Shown here one piece after another: positions 43,022-51,610 of a DNA stretch of 64,000 nucleotides; position 1 is the stretch's first letter; each line of letters starts with the position of its first letter. Both the position numbers and the translations under genes were made by a program. The notes beneath the pieces are model-generated. The model was not told where the DNA came from and did no database searches. It saw only the letters and a list, made by a program, of their open reading frames with translations. The stretch is from Pseudomonas sp. FP2335 (GTDB lineage: Bacteria; Pseudomonadota; Gammaproteobacteria; Pseudomonadales; Pseudomonadaceae), in the NCBI RefSeq assembly GCF_030687535.1, contig NZ_CP117437.1, positions 1,571,501-1,635,500 of the forward strand, in the 5' to 3' direction.

Positions 43022-43906
43022 TCAGATTGCAAATGCATGCTGTGTCTGGCCTTGGTGGTACCGCAATCGGCTGGCTGGCCGCTCTGATTTCAAGAACCCG
43101 ACGACCGCGTCCCGGCTGTCCCGGCACGCTGCCTTGTGCTCCATATCCAGGAAGTGCCCGGTGGCCTGGATGGTGCTGAAGCTGCTGTTGGCCACGTGTT
43201 GGCCGAACAGCTTGGCGTCGTGGGCGCTGGTGTATTCGTCCCATTCGCCGTTCAGGAACAGCACTGGAATGTCGATCTGCTTGGCTGCCTTGAGGTAGCA
43301 CAGCCGGTCGCTGTTGAGCACCTGGCTGATGTGAAAGTGCATCTGCCCGTATTCATGCTCGGCCAGGCTGCTCACGTGCTTGTAGTTGAAGCGCTTGAAC
43401 AACGATGGCAGGTGTTTGCCGATGGTGTTGTTGACGAGGTGGCCGACGCGGTCGCGGTCGAGGTTGCCGAGGTAGTCAACGCCGCGTTCAAGGTAGTCGC
43501 GCATGGGCGCGTTGATCACGGGTGAGAACGAGCTGATCACTGCCTTCTCCACACGGCGCGGCCGGTGGGCGAGGGCGACCAGGGTGGCGGCGCCGCCCCA
43601 GGAGAATGACAGCACGTGTTCGGCGGCGAAGTGGTCGATGAGTTCCAGGAGGATCTGGCCTTCGACGTCCTTTGTCAGCATTTGCTCATGACGGTTATGG
43701 ATTTTGGAATGGCCAGCGTAGGGCTGATCGTACAAAACCACATTGAATTGCGGGTGCAGGCTTTTGACGGTTTGAGCGAAGGATGCCGTGGTGGCCATGG
43801 AGCCATTGACCATGATGATGGTCTTTGCAGCAGCGTCCGCGCGATAGAACTCCGTGTAAACCCGATACTGACCCTGTATATCCAACACAGCGATTTCTGG
43901 CCTCAT
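43022..43906 (-). CDS. phaG: (R)-3-hydroxyacyl-ACP:CoA transacylase / thioesterase PhaG
   Basis: A 294-residue alpha/beta hydrolase almost identical in design to P. putida PhaG. The start at 43906 has AGGAG upstream and begins MRPEIAVLDIQGQYRVYTEF, the PhaG N-terminus. The nucleophile lies in LSFSWGGAAT and the catalytic His in ATGHFLDME. The enzyme moves 3-hydroxyacyl chains from fatty-acid synthesis to CoA (or releases the acid), feeding medium-chain polyhydroxyalkanoate and also lipid precursors. A longer ATG at 43999 is less likely. Confidence 0.93.
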   Translation of the reverse strand: MRPEIAVLDIQGQYRVYTEFYRADAAAKTIIMVNGSMATTASFAQTVKSLHPQFNVVLYDQPYAGHSKIHNRHEQMLTKDVEGQILLELIDHFAAEHVLSFSWGGAATLVALAHRPRRVEKAVISSFSPVINAPMRDYLERGVDYLGNLDRDRVGHLVNNTIGKHLPSLFKRFNYKHVSSLAEHEYGQMHFHISQVLNSDRLCYLKAAKQIDIPVLFLNGEWDEYTSAHDAKLFGQHVANSSFSTIQATGHFLDMEHKAACRDSRDAVVGFLKSERPASRLRYHQGQTQHAFAI

Positions 43907-44213
43907 GTCGTAAGACTCCTGGCAAGCGGGTAGGGCGCGCAGGTAACTCTGCACGAGCTTTGTGACAGGTAGGCATACGCCTGGAAAATGAGCGCCCATG
44001 TCGATCCGCTGACGGCTGGCCGACGGGTGTTGTTATGGCGGGCAGTTTTGCCTGGAAGGCCCGTAGATCAAGCGCGGGCGGGGGCAAGGTGTTTCTTGGA
44101 AGTTATAGGCGACTCGCCAGTCATAATTTGGCTGGTGATTTGGATTCAAGCAGCAGACCTGCCACCTCGCAAGGTTATAAAACGGTTTTTTGCCATCACC
44201 GGCCGAACGGTCG
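43907..44213. other. Gene-free stretch before phaG
   Basis: About 307 bases between the rsuA stop and the phaG start. I see no coding sequence, repeat or clear terminator. It should contain the phaG promoter, which I cannot place with confidence. Confidence 0.5.
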
Positions 44214-44906
44214 TCAAACCTGTCGGATTTCGTCGTCGGTCAGCGCCCGGTACTCGCCCGGCGCCAGGGCTGCATCCAGCACCAAGGGGCCCATCCGCTC
44301 GCGATGCAGGCCGATGACCTTGTTATCGAAATGCCCGAACATACGTTTCACCTGGTGATAGCGCCCTTCAACGATGCTCAGCCGCGCCGTTCTCGGCCCC
44401 AGCAACTCAAGTGCGGCCGGTTGGGTGGTGAGGTCTTCGAACGCAAAGTACAGGCCTGCGGCAAACGTCGGCGCGTATTGCGGGCCGATGTCCTGTTCGG
44501 TGTCGACAAGGTAGACCTTGGGCAGCTTGGTCTGCGGTTGTGTCAGGCGCCGTGACCACTGGCCGTCGTTGGTGATCAGCATCAGGCCGGTGGTGTTGAA
44601 GTCCAGGCGCCCGGCGATATGCAGCTCGTCCTTGTCCGGTTCATCGAGCCAGTCGAGCACGGTCGGGTGTTGCGGGTCTGTTGTAGCGCTCACGCACCCC
44701 TGCGGCTTGTGCAGCATGAAATACCGCGCCGGTTTGCCCGCCTGCAGAACCTCATCATCAACACATACACGACTGAATTCGCGCACTTCATGGTGCGGAT
44801 CGCTGACTGCAACGCCGTCGACGGTCACGCGCCGTTCAACCAGCAGCAGACGCACTTGCTTGCGATTGAAACGTGGCAGGTTGCTGAGGAAACGATCGAC
44901 GCGCAT
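44214..44906 (-). CDS. rsuA: 16S rRNA pseudouridine-516 synthase (RsuA)
   Basis: A 230-residue pseudouridine synthase. An S4 domain begins MRVDRFLSNLPRFNRKQVR, then the catalytic Asp sits in GRLDFNTTGLMLITNDGQ; LVEGRYHQVKRMF-like and RMGP motifs follow. It isomerises U516 of 16S rRNA. The start overlaps the stop of the upstream gene (TAATG), so the two are coupled. Confidence 0.9.
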   Translation of the reverse strand: MRVDRFLSNLPRFNRKQVRLLLVERRVTVDGVAVSDPHHEVREFSRVCVDDEVLQAGKPARYFMLHKPQGCVSATTDPQHPTVLDWLDEPDKDELHIAGRLDFNTTGLMLITNDGQWSRRLTQPQTKLPKVYLVDTEQDIGPQYAPTFAAGLYFAFEDLTTQPAALELLGPRTARLSIVEGRYHQVKRMFGHFDNKVIGLHRERMGPLVLDAALAPGEYRALTDDEIRQV

Positions 44907-45118
44907 TACGGCTGCTCAAGTCCGCGTAGCTGCGCATCCACCTGGGCACAGCGCGGGCACAGGCAGGCTTTGTTGCGCAGATCATCGGGCAGCGCTTCGA
45001 GCACCGCCGGGTCGATGGTGACGCTGTAGCACCAGCAGGCCTGGTCGACGGTGCGAGGGTCGGCCAGGGCGCAGTCGTTGCGGGCGCCGCAGGCGGGGCA
45101 GAGGGTTGGCGTGGTCAT
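44906..45118 (-). CDS. Cysteine-rich CWC-family zinc-binding protein
   Basis: A 70-residue protein with CPACG, WCYSV and CLCPRC, the CWC-family cysteine pattern, probably binding zinc. I choose the ATG at 45118, beginning MTTPTLCPACG; a longer reading to 45175 adds unlike residues. It is translationally coupled with rsuA by a TAATG overlap, as in many pseudomonads. Function unknown, perhaps linked to RNA modification. Confidence 0.82.
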   Translation of the reverse strand: MTTPTLCPACGARNDCALADPRTVDQACWCYSVTIDPAVLEALPDDLRNKACLCPRCAQVDAQLRGLEQP

Positions 45119-45140
45119 CGGTCGGTTCAGGCTGAAAGGG

Positions 45141-45174
45141 TGCAAGGTCCCGGTGAGTCCCGGTGTGCCTTGCA
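45141..45174. terminator. Hairpin between the chemoreceptor and the CWC gene
   Basis: TGCAAGG and CCTTGCA pair outside an interrupted CCGG stem. No T run follows, so termination is only possible. Confidence 0.35.
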
Positions 45175-45203
45175 CGATACAGCGCTGCCCCGACGCAGGC
45201 TAC

Positions 45204-46826
45204 TTACAGCTGGAACTTGCTGACCAGTACGTTGAACGATGTGGCCAGGCGCGACAGGTCCTGGCTGGAGGCGTTGGTCTGATGGGCGCCAGCGGCGGTC
45301 TGGGTGGACAGGTCCTGGATGTTGAGCAGGTTGCGGTCGACTTCACGGGCGACCTGGGCTTGCTCCTCGGAGGCGGAGGCGATCACCAGGTTGCGCTCAT
45401 TGATCAGCGCCACGCTGTCGGTGATGCGCTGCAGCGCTTCGCCGGCATTTTGCGCCAGGGTCTGGGTGTTGTTGGCCCAGGTCAGGCTTTTGTTCATCGC
45501 GGCCACCGCGTCGTCGGCGCCCACCTGCACTTCCCCAATCATTTTTTCGATGTCGACCGTGGAGGTTTGGGTGCGATGAGCCAACGCACGCACTTCATCG
45601 GCCACCACCGCAAAACCACGGCCTTGCTCGCCTGCGCGGGCCGCTTCGATGGCCGCATTGAGCGCCAGCAGGTTGGTCTGGTCGGCGATGCCGCGGATCA
45701 CGTCGATCACCTTGCCGATTTCCCGCACCTGGCCGGCGAGGTCTGCGACCGACTGCGTTGAATCGTTGATCTCGACCACCATCGCGCTCATGCCGGACAC
45801 CGCCTGCGCCACCTGCTGGCGGCCGTCTTCAGCTTCGTCGGTGGCCTTGCGCGAGGCTTGCGAGGTGGACACGGCGTTGCTGGCCACTTCGTCCACGGCG
45901 GCGGTCATCTGGTTCACGGCGGTGGCGGCTTGCTGGATTTCGTCATTCTGGCGGGTCAGCCCACGGCTGCTTTCTTCGGTGACCGCGCTCAGTTCTTCGG
46001 CGGCGGAGGCCAACTGGTCGGAGGCATTGGCGATTTCCAGCAGGGTGCTTTTCAGGCCACCTTGCATGTCCGACAGCGCCATCAGCAGTTGCCCGGCTTC
46101 GTCGGTGCGTTCGGTGAGGATGGCGTGGGTCAGGTCGCCACGAGCAATGCGCTGCGCACTCTGCACCGCTTGTGCGATAGGGCGGGTGATCAGGCGGGTG
46201 ATCAGCACGCCAATGATGATCGCGATCAGGAAGGCCATCACGATGCCGCCGATCATCCAGGCCATGGCGCTGCTGCGCAGTTCTTCGGCGGCCACGGCGC
46301 CTTCCTTGATCTGGCGGTTATTCGACTCGATGATCACGCGGATCAGCTCGCGTGCCTGGCGGAACAGTTCGTTGTTGGTGCTGTTGAGCTGAGCCCGAGC
46401 CTGCTCGAGCTGGCCGCTGTCGAGCATGGCCATGATGCGTTCGGAGTTGCTGATATAGGTGGGCCAGATCTGGTCAAGCTTGTCGCCCGCCGCCCGTTCG
46501 TCGTCTTCCAGCGGCGTCGCGCGGTAGGTGGCGTAGGCGGCCTGGCTGCGCTTGAGTTCGGCGGCAATGTCCTGGCGCACGCGGTCGCGGTCTTGCTGGG
46601 AGACGTCGCCTTTGCTGGCATCCATCAGCCGGTACAAACCGCGGTTGTGCGCGACCAGGCCATTGAGGGTGGCGGCGGTGGTGCTGACCGAAACCAGATT
46701 GTTGGAGAACGTCAGTTCCAGCGCGGTGGCGAGTCGGACCACGCCTTTGATGCCCAGGGTACCGACCCCAAGAGTGACCAGTGCACAGAGTAGAAATGAA
46801 AGGAGAAGCTTGGTTGAAATTTTCAT
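45204..46826 (-). CDS. Methyl-accepting chemotaxis protein
   Basis: A 540-residue chemoreceptor. The ATG at 46826 gives a first membrane helix ([19 protein letters not shown]), a four-helix-bundle ligand domain (residues about 35-190), a second helix ([19 protein letters not shown]), HAMP ([16 protein letters not shown]) and the signalling tip [22 protein letters not shown]. There is no C-terminal NWETF-like CheR tether. The helical sensor suggests small organic acids or amino acids as ligands; none is proved. No chemotaxis genes are adjacent. Confidence 0.92.
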   Translation of the reverse strand: MKISTKLLLSFLLCALVTLGVGTLGIKGVVRLATALELTFSNNLVSVSTTAATLNGLVAHNRGLYRLMDASKGDVSQQDRDRVRQDIAAELKRSQAAYATYRATPLEDDERAAGDKLDQIWPTYISNSERIMAMLDSGQLEQARAQLNSTNNELFRQARELIRVIIESNNRQIKEGAVAAEELRSSAMAWMIGGIVMAFLIAIIIGVLITRLITRPIAQAVQSAQRIARGDLTHAILTERTDEAGQLLMALSDMQGGLKSTLLEIANASDQLASAAEELSAVTEESSRGLTRQNDEIQQAATAVNQMTAAVDEVASNAVSTSQASRKATDEAEDGRQQVAQAVSGMSAMVVEINDSTQSVADLAGQVREIGKVIDVIRGIADQTNLLALNAAIEAARAGEQGRGFAVVADEVRALAHRTQTSTVDIEKMIGEVQVGADDAVAAMNKSLTWANNTQTLAQNAGEALQRITDSVALINERNLVIASASEEQAQVAREVDRNLLNIQDLSTQTAAGAHQTNASSQDLSRLATSFNVLVSKFQL

Positions 46827-47144
46827 GGCTCGAATCCGAGGGAGTTGGCGAATGACGCACGCTAGAGCCTCCCTGGCCTGGTGCGATGTCATAGTGACAT
46901 CATCGCAATCCACAAAGTTTCGGGCCAGATAAATTTACTGAATCGATACAGCCCAATGATGGATAAACCTTATGCGTGAGTACGCTGCGAAGGGCGTGTA
47001 TCGGCAACCTGTGTAGTTGTGTCTAGTTGTAACCAAAACGCACCAGATTCGGTTTTTGTTGTCAGATATTTCGTCATTCGGTGAAAGCTGAGTGCCGCCC
47101 CCCAGCGTCGCTGGAGGAGCTCCTTCGCGGTCCAGGAGGCCGCC
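46827..47144. other. Gene-free stretch, AT-rich
   Basis: About 318 bases between the receptor gene and the Tyr-rich lipoprotein, transcribed divergently. It is unusually AT-rich in the middle (47010-47080) and has a small CCAGCG / CGCTGG inverted repeat at 47102-47114. Promoters for both genes probably lie here; none is certain. Confidence 0.5.
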
Positions 47145-47513
47145 ATGTATCGACGACTGCTGCTCAGCGCTTTACTCGGTCTGACCCTTTCAGCCTGTGT
47201 GCCCTACTACGATGGAGGCCAGAGTTACTATCGATCCGAGGTCTATACGTCACCGGCGCCGGCGTATTACTACGGGGGTGGCACCGCTTACCAATACCGC
47301 CGTGATTACTACCCCGCACCGCGTTATTACGCGCCGCAACCGCGCTACTACCCGGCGCCGCGCTATTACCAGCCGGCCCCGCGTTACTACGGCCCGCGTG
47401 CCGGTTACCGGCCCTATCCGAACCAGGGCTGGGGTGATCGTGGCGATCATGGCGGGCATGATGGACGTGGTCGCGGTTCCGACCATGGCGGCGGCCGCGG
47501 CGGTCACCGCTGA
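47145..47513 (+). CDS. Tyr/Pro-rich repeat lipoprotein
   Basis: A 122-residue lipoprotein, signal ending LTLSACVP with acylated Cys18. Its middle is a run of YYP and RYY units (ready to see as PRYYAPQPRYY, PRYYQPAPRYY), then a Gly/His/Arg/Asp tail (HDGRGRGSDHGGGRGGHR). AGGAGG lies right before the ATG. It is disordered and surface-directed; the Tyr repeats resemble adhesive or cross-linkable proteins, but function is unknown. An intrinsic terminator follows. Confidence 0.8.
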   Translation: MYRRLLLSALLGLTLSACVPYYDGGQSYYRSEVYTSPAPAYYYGGGTAYQYRRDYYPAPRYYAPQPRYYPAPRYYQPAPRYYGPRAGYRPYPNQGWGDRGDHGGHDGRGRGSDHGGGRGGHR

Positions 47514-47527
47514 CAGGACTTGAAGGC

Positions 47528-47557
47528 AAGCGGCGCAGGAAGCGCCGCTTTTTTTTG
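47528..47557 (+). terminator. Intrinsic terminator of the Tyr-rich gene
   Basis: AGCGGCGC and GCGCCGCT pair around a 3- to 4-base loop with eight T residues after. It sits 15 bases beyond the stop. Confidence 0.9.
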
Positions 47558-47567
47558 CGCGAAATAC

Positions 47568-48680
47568 TCAGTATTCGGACAAATCCGCCAGCGGGTGGCG
47601 ACCTTCCCACACCTTGTGGAAGTGAGCCTGTACGACCGCGTCCGGCAGGCTGTTGATGTCCGGCCAATGCCAGTGCGGCGTCTGATCCTTGTCGATCAAG
47701 CGCGCACGCACGCCTTCGCTGAACTCCGGGTGACGGCAGCAGTTGAGGCTCAAGGTGTATTCCATCTGAAACACCTGGGCCAGGGACAGGTGACGGGCTC
47801 GGCGCAGTTGTTCCCACACCAGGTGCGCCGTGAGTGGGCAGCCTTCGCTCAAGGTCTTGCCGGCACGGCTGAACAGCGGGTCGTCGTGCTCGCGCAACTG
47901 GTTCAAGGCGCGCCAGGCTCCGCGTACATCACCCACGTCCAGCCAGGCGTCGATCTGCGTCCGGCGCGGCAACCACTGCGCTTCGGGTTGCTGGCTGACG
48001 GCTTCCTGGGCCAGCGCCCTGAGCAGGCTGTTGAGTTGTATCGACGTTTGTTCCTGCCAGTTCAGTTGCAGCAGGCCTTCGATCAATTCGTCCTGCTGGT
48101 CGTCGCGCAGGAAGCGGTCGGCCAGGCCCAGGTCCAAGGCATCGCGACCGTTGATATGCGCGCCGGTCAGGCCGAGGAACAGGCCGAGTTTGCCCGGCAT
48201 GCGCGACAAGAACCAACTGGCGCCCACATCCGGGTACAGGCCGATACTGATCTCCGGCATTGCCAGGCGGCTGCTTGGCGTAACGATGCGCACCGACGCA
48301 CTTTGCAGCAGGCCCATGCCGCCACCCAGCACATAGCCGTGGCCCCAGCAGATCAGCGGTTTCGGGTACGTGTGCAGGTGATAGTCGAGGCGATACTCCG
48401 CGGCAAAAAACTGCGCGGCCAGCGCCGGCACCACGCCGGGTTGTTCGCGGCACTCCATCGCGAGGCTGCGCACTTCGCCACCGGCGCAAAATGCCTTGGG
48501 CCCATTGCCGCGCAGTAGCACGCACACGATATTCGGGTCTTTCGCCCAACTGTCCAGGCGTTCGCCCAGGGCCAGGATCATCGGCAGGGAGAGGGCGTTG
48601 AGGGATTTTTCGGCGTCCAGGCTGGCGATACCGATGCGGGCACCGTCGCTGCCGGTCAGCTCTTCGAAGTGCAGGTTCAT
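47568..48680 (-). CDS. Enoyl-CoA hydratase/isomerase family, HIBYL-CoA hydrolase-like
   Basis: A 370-residue crotonase-fold enzyme. The oxyanion loop AFCAGGEVRSL and the GGGMGLLQ turn are clear, with EISIGLYPDVGASWFL carrying the catalytic acid of the 3-hydroxyisobutyryl-CoA hydrolase branch. The length, longer than simple hydratases, supports hydrolase or related function in valine breakdown. It is divergent from ung. The exact substrate is inferred. Confidence 0.85.
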   Translation of the reverse strand: MNLHFEELTGSDGARIGIASLDAEKSLNALSLPMILALGERLDSWAKDPNIVCVLLRGNGPKAFCAGGEVRSLAMECREQPGVVPALAAQFFAAEYRLDYHLHTYPKPLICWGHGYVLGGGMGLLQSASVRIVTPSSRLAMPEISIGLYPDVGASWFLSRMPGKLGLFLGLTGAHINGRDALDLGLADRFLRDDQQDELIEGLLQLNWQEQTSIQLNSLLRALAQEAVSQQPEAQWLPRRTQIDAWLDVGDVRGAWRALNQLREHDDPLFSRAGKTLSEGCPLTAHLVWEQLRRARHLSLAQVFQMEYTLSLNCCRHPEFSEGVRARLIDKDQTPHWHWPDINSLPDAVVQAHFHKVWEGRHPLADLSEY

Positions 48681-48816
48681 CGTGACCTCATTCAGGAAGA
48701 TAGAGGATTAGTATGATCGTTTCGTAGGAAAGTGCCGGTGGTGTGTCAGATCAATTGACAAGCGGGGTCGGCTTTCCTAGGGTTCGCCTCATTCTTTTTT
48801 ACAAGACCATTGCATC

Positions 48817-49509
48817 ATGACCGAAGGCGACCGTATCAAACTCGAACCCACCTGGAAGCACGCCCTGCGTGATGAGTTCGAGCAACCATATATGAGCCAG
48901 TTGCGCGAGTTCCTGCGCGAGGAACATGCGGCCGGCAAAGAGATCTACCCGCCAGGCCCGCTGATCTTCAACGCGCTCAACTCGACGCCGCTGGACAAGG
49001 TCAAGGTGGTGATCCTCGGCCAGGACCCGTACCACGGCCCCGGCCAGGCCCACGGCCTGTGCTTCTCGGTGCAACCGGGCATACCCACGCCGCCGTCGCT
49101 GCTCAATATCTACAAAGAGCTCAAGCGCGACCTGAACATCGACATCCCCAACCACGGTTGCCTGCAAAGCTGGGCGGATCAGGGTGTGCTGCTGCTCAAC
49201 ACCACCATGACCGTGGAGCGTGCCAACGCCAACGCGCATGCGGGCAAGGGCTGGCAGTTTTTTACTGATCGGATTATCGAAGTGGTCAGCGCGCATCAGC
49301 CGCACTTGGTGTTTTTACTGTGGGGCGCCCATGCCCAGGGCAAGCAGAAGTTGATTGATGCGACCAAGCACCTGGTACTGACGTCAGTGCATCCGTCGCC
49401 GTTGTCGGCGTATCGCGGGTTTTTGGGGTGCGGGCATTTCAGCCGCACCAACAAGTTTCTTGAGCAGAATGGCGAAACGCCGATTGAGTGGCGGTTGCCG
49501 TCGCTTTAA
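48817..49509 (+). CDS. ung: Uracil-DNA glycosylase
   Basis: A 230-residue family 1 UDG. The water-activating motif [18 protein letters not shown] and the DNA-binding [13 protein letters not shown] are complete, as is [10 protein letters not shown]. It removes uracil from DNA to start base-excision repair. Length matches E. coli Ung. It lies beside abrB-tct genes, as in P. aeruginosa by my recollection. Confidence 0.95.
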   Translation: MTEGDRIKLEPTWKHALRDEFEQPYMSQLREFLREEHAAGKEIYPPGPLIFNALNSTPLDKVKVVILGQDPYHGPGQAHGLCFSVQPGIPTPPSLLNIYKELKRDLNIDIPNHGCLQSWADQGVLLLNTTMTVERANANAHAGKGWQFFTDRIIEVVSAHQPHLVFLLWGAHAQGKQKLIDATKHLVLTSVHPSPLSAYRGFLGCGHFSRTNKFLEQNGETPIEWRLPSL

Positions 49510-49525
49510 TGTCGGCAGCTGTGCC

Positions 49526-50455
49526 TTACAAGCGGACTTCTGCCACTGTTGAACTGCCGATATTGGCGACGTATGCCAATCGGCCGCTGGGCGCTACAAC
49601 GATGCCGCGCGGCTTGTCGAAGCCAGGGATCGTGCCAATCACGGTTTGGGTAAGGGTATTGATGATACTGACTCGGTTGCCATCGGTTTCGGTGAGGTAG
49701 GCTCGCTCCAGCATCGTGTGAAAAGCGATCTGGAAAGGGCCGAGCAACCCGCTGAGAGTCGAGCTTGCCTGAGCGGTGGTGGTATCCCCGATATACACCT
49801 CGCCACGATCCCGGTAGGTGATGTACACGCGAGCGGCGAAGCGTGCATGCACAATGCTGGTGGGCTCTCCAGCAATCGTGCTGGTTTGGAACACGACCCG
49901 GTTGGTTCCCAGGTTGATGCTGGTCCAGTCATCGAGGGTCGAGGCGACATGTGAGCGCGCGTTGCCGGGCGCCACACAAATGTCTCTGGGATGGCGCACG
50001 GCAGTCGCAGCGATTCGCTGATGGGTGCTGGTATCGATCGCCACCACTTGCGAAGCGCCTTGGTCCGCGACGTACAGGCGCGCACCGGTCGAATTCAATG
50101 CAATGCCCCGGACGGTGGTGAACCCCCTGATTTGATTGATGAGCGTGTTGGTCGAGGTGTCGATCACAGTGATAGGCGTATCGCTTGCCTGACTGTTGTC
50201 GCTGGCATAAAGGCGAGGGGCCGTTGGGTTCATGGCGAGCCAGATGGGCGATCCTATATTGGTGATCGTGGTGATAATGCTCAAGCTTGCGGTATCGATA
50301 ACAGTGATGCCGTGTGGAAGTGTTGCACTGGCGACGTAGAGGCGCGATCCATCACTATTGAGCACAAGGCGATTGGGAGAGCCTGGAACGGGGACCGTTC
50401 TGATGATTGCAGCCGGTTCGTTATCGTTTTTTTGATCTTCGGACGAGGTATGCAT
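49526..50455 (-). CDS. YncE-like beta-propeller protein without signal peptide
   Basis: A 309-residue protein made of NHL/YncE-type propeller blades. Each blade follows the VPGSPNRLVLNSDGSRLYVA pattern, and blade endings have ITVID, VVAID or VSIIN. Unlike E. coli YncE it has no obvious signal peptide from the ATG at 50455, so it may be cytoplasmic. Composition is more AT-rich and Thr/Ser-rich than the neighbours, suggesting transfer. Ligand unknown. Confidence 0.75.
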   Translation of the reverse strand: MHTSSEDQKNDNEPAAIIRTVPVPGSPNRLVLNSDGSRLYVASATLPHGITVIDTASLSIITTITNIGSPIWLAMNPTAPRLYASDNSQASDTPITVIDTSTNTLINQIRGFTTVRGIALNSTGARLYVADQGASQVVAIDTSTHQRIAATAVRHPRDICVAPGNARSHVASTLDDWTSINLGTNRVVFQTSTIAGEPTSIVHARFAARVYITYRDRGEVYIGDTTTAQASSTLSGLLGPFQIAFHTMLERAYLTETDGNRVSIINTLTQTVIGTIPGFDKPRGIVVAPSGRLAYVANIGSSTVAEVRL

Positions 50456-50546
50456 GATCACAATTCTCAATGGTCAGGTACACACCATTGATCTTCGTTA
50501 CGAGAGCGTTCGGCTAGCTGTGAAAATTGACAGTTCAGATGAATGG

Positions 50547-50569
50547 CAGTGGCCCCTGAGAGGCCACTG
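50547..50569 (-). terminator. Hairpin after the abrB gene
   Basis: CAGTGGCC and GGCCACTG pair around a 7-base loop. No T run follows; a stop for the tct-abrB transcript is inferred. Confidence 0.45.
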
Positions 50570-50581
50570 TTCGATGGCAGA

Positions 50582-51610
50582 TCAGGTTTGGCGGTTCCAG
50601 TGACGAAACAGCGGCTCTGCCAAAAACAACACGAACAACAAGCGCATTACCTGCATCGCCGTCACCAACGGCACCGACAGTTGCAGGGTCTCGGCCGTGA
50701 GGCTCATCTCGGCAATGCCGCCGGGCATCATGCCCAAGGTCAGCGAGCGTAGATCCAGATGGGTCAACGCACTCAATCCCACCGCAGCCAACGTCGCCAA
50801 GGCCATGGTCAACGCCGTACCAATAAGGGTACGGCCCATGAACGACGGCGCCCGGCGAAAGAACTGACGATTGAAGTGGCAACCCAAACCGCTGCCGATC
50901 AACCACTGGCCGATCTGGCTGCCGCCATCGGGCAGGCCGATATGCAGATCCCATACGACGCTGGCGGTCGCACTCACCAGCAACGGCCCGAACAACCATG
51001 GGTTTGGCTGACGCAAACGCTGCCAACCCCAGGCCACCAATGCGCCAAGCGCAAACAACGCGAACAGCCACGGCCAACTCACCGGCGCCGGATGAAACTG
51101 TGGCGCGCCGCCTTCCAGCACATACTTGAAGATCGCCGGCACGCACAGCACCACCACCAGCACCCGCAGGCTTTGCCCCGCCGCGACCCGGCTGAGCACC
51201 GCACCATTGCGTGCGCCGAGGTTGACCATCTCCCCGGAACCGCCCGGCATGCTGGAGAAAAATGCGGTGGCGCGGTCTTCACCGCTGCGCCGCATCAACC
51301 AGACGCCGACAACGCTGGAAAGGCTGGTGATCAGCGCGCCGAAGAAGATCAGCCCGAAATGGCTCAGCACCTGCTCAATCACCAACGGCGTGAAGTGCAG
51401 CCCGATGCCAATCCCTACCACCCATTGGCCGCATTTGCGCCCGCCGGGAATCTCCGCCAACTGCCACGGCGTGAGGCAGCGCACCAGGATGATCGCCAGC
51501 AACGAGCCGACCATATACGGCAAGGGCCAGCCGACAAGGCTGGCCAGGTAACCGCCGGCCAGGCCGACCAGCGGTGTTCCCCACCAATGTTTAAAGGTGA
51601 CTTCAGACAT
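50582..51610 (-). CDS. AbrB-family membrane protein at the end of the tct operon
   Basis: A 342-residue integral membrane protein of the AbrB/AidB transporter-like type, with two repeats of Gly-rich helices (MVGSLLAIILVRCLTP; MMPGGIAEMSLTAETLQ). The family name comes from mistaken similarity to a regulator; the architecture is a transporter. Its ATG at 51610 overlaps the tctA stop by 8 bases, so it is coupled to tricarboxylate uptake. A role in citrate or related transport is inferred. Confidence 0.82.
   Translation of the reverse strand: MSEVTFKHWWGTPLVGLAGGYLASLVGWPLPYMVGSLLAIILVRCLTPWQLAEIPGGRKCGQWVVGIGIGLHFTPLVIEQVLSHFGLIFFGALITSLSSVVGVWLMRRSGEDRATAFFSSMPGGSGEMVNLGARNGAVLSRVAAGQSLRVLVVVLCVPAIFKYVLEGGAPQFHPAPVSWPWLFALFALGALVAWGWQRLRQPNPWLFGPLLVSATASVVWDLHIGLPDGGSQIGQWLIGSGLGCHFNRQFFRRAPSFMGRTLIGTALTMALATLAAVGLSALTHLDLRSLTLGMMPGGIAEMSLTAETLQLSVPLVTAMQVMRLLFVLFLAEPLFRHWNRQT

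Noticed and set aside
42496..43179. Open frame of 227 codons running through tRNA-Gly
   Set aside because: It reads across a certain tRNA gene and a terminator, and no conserved segment was seen.
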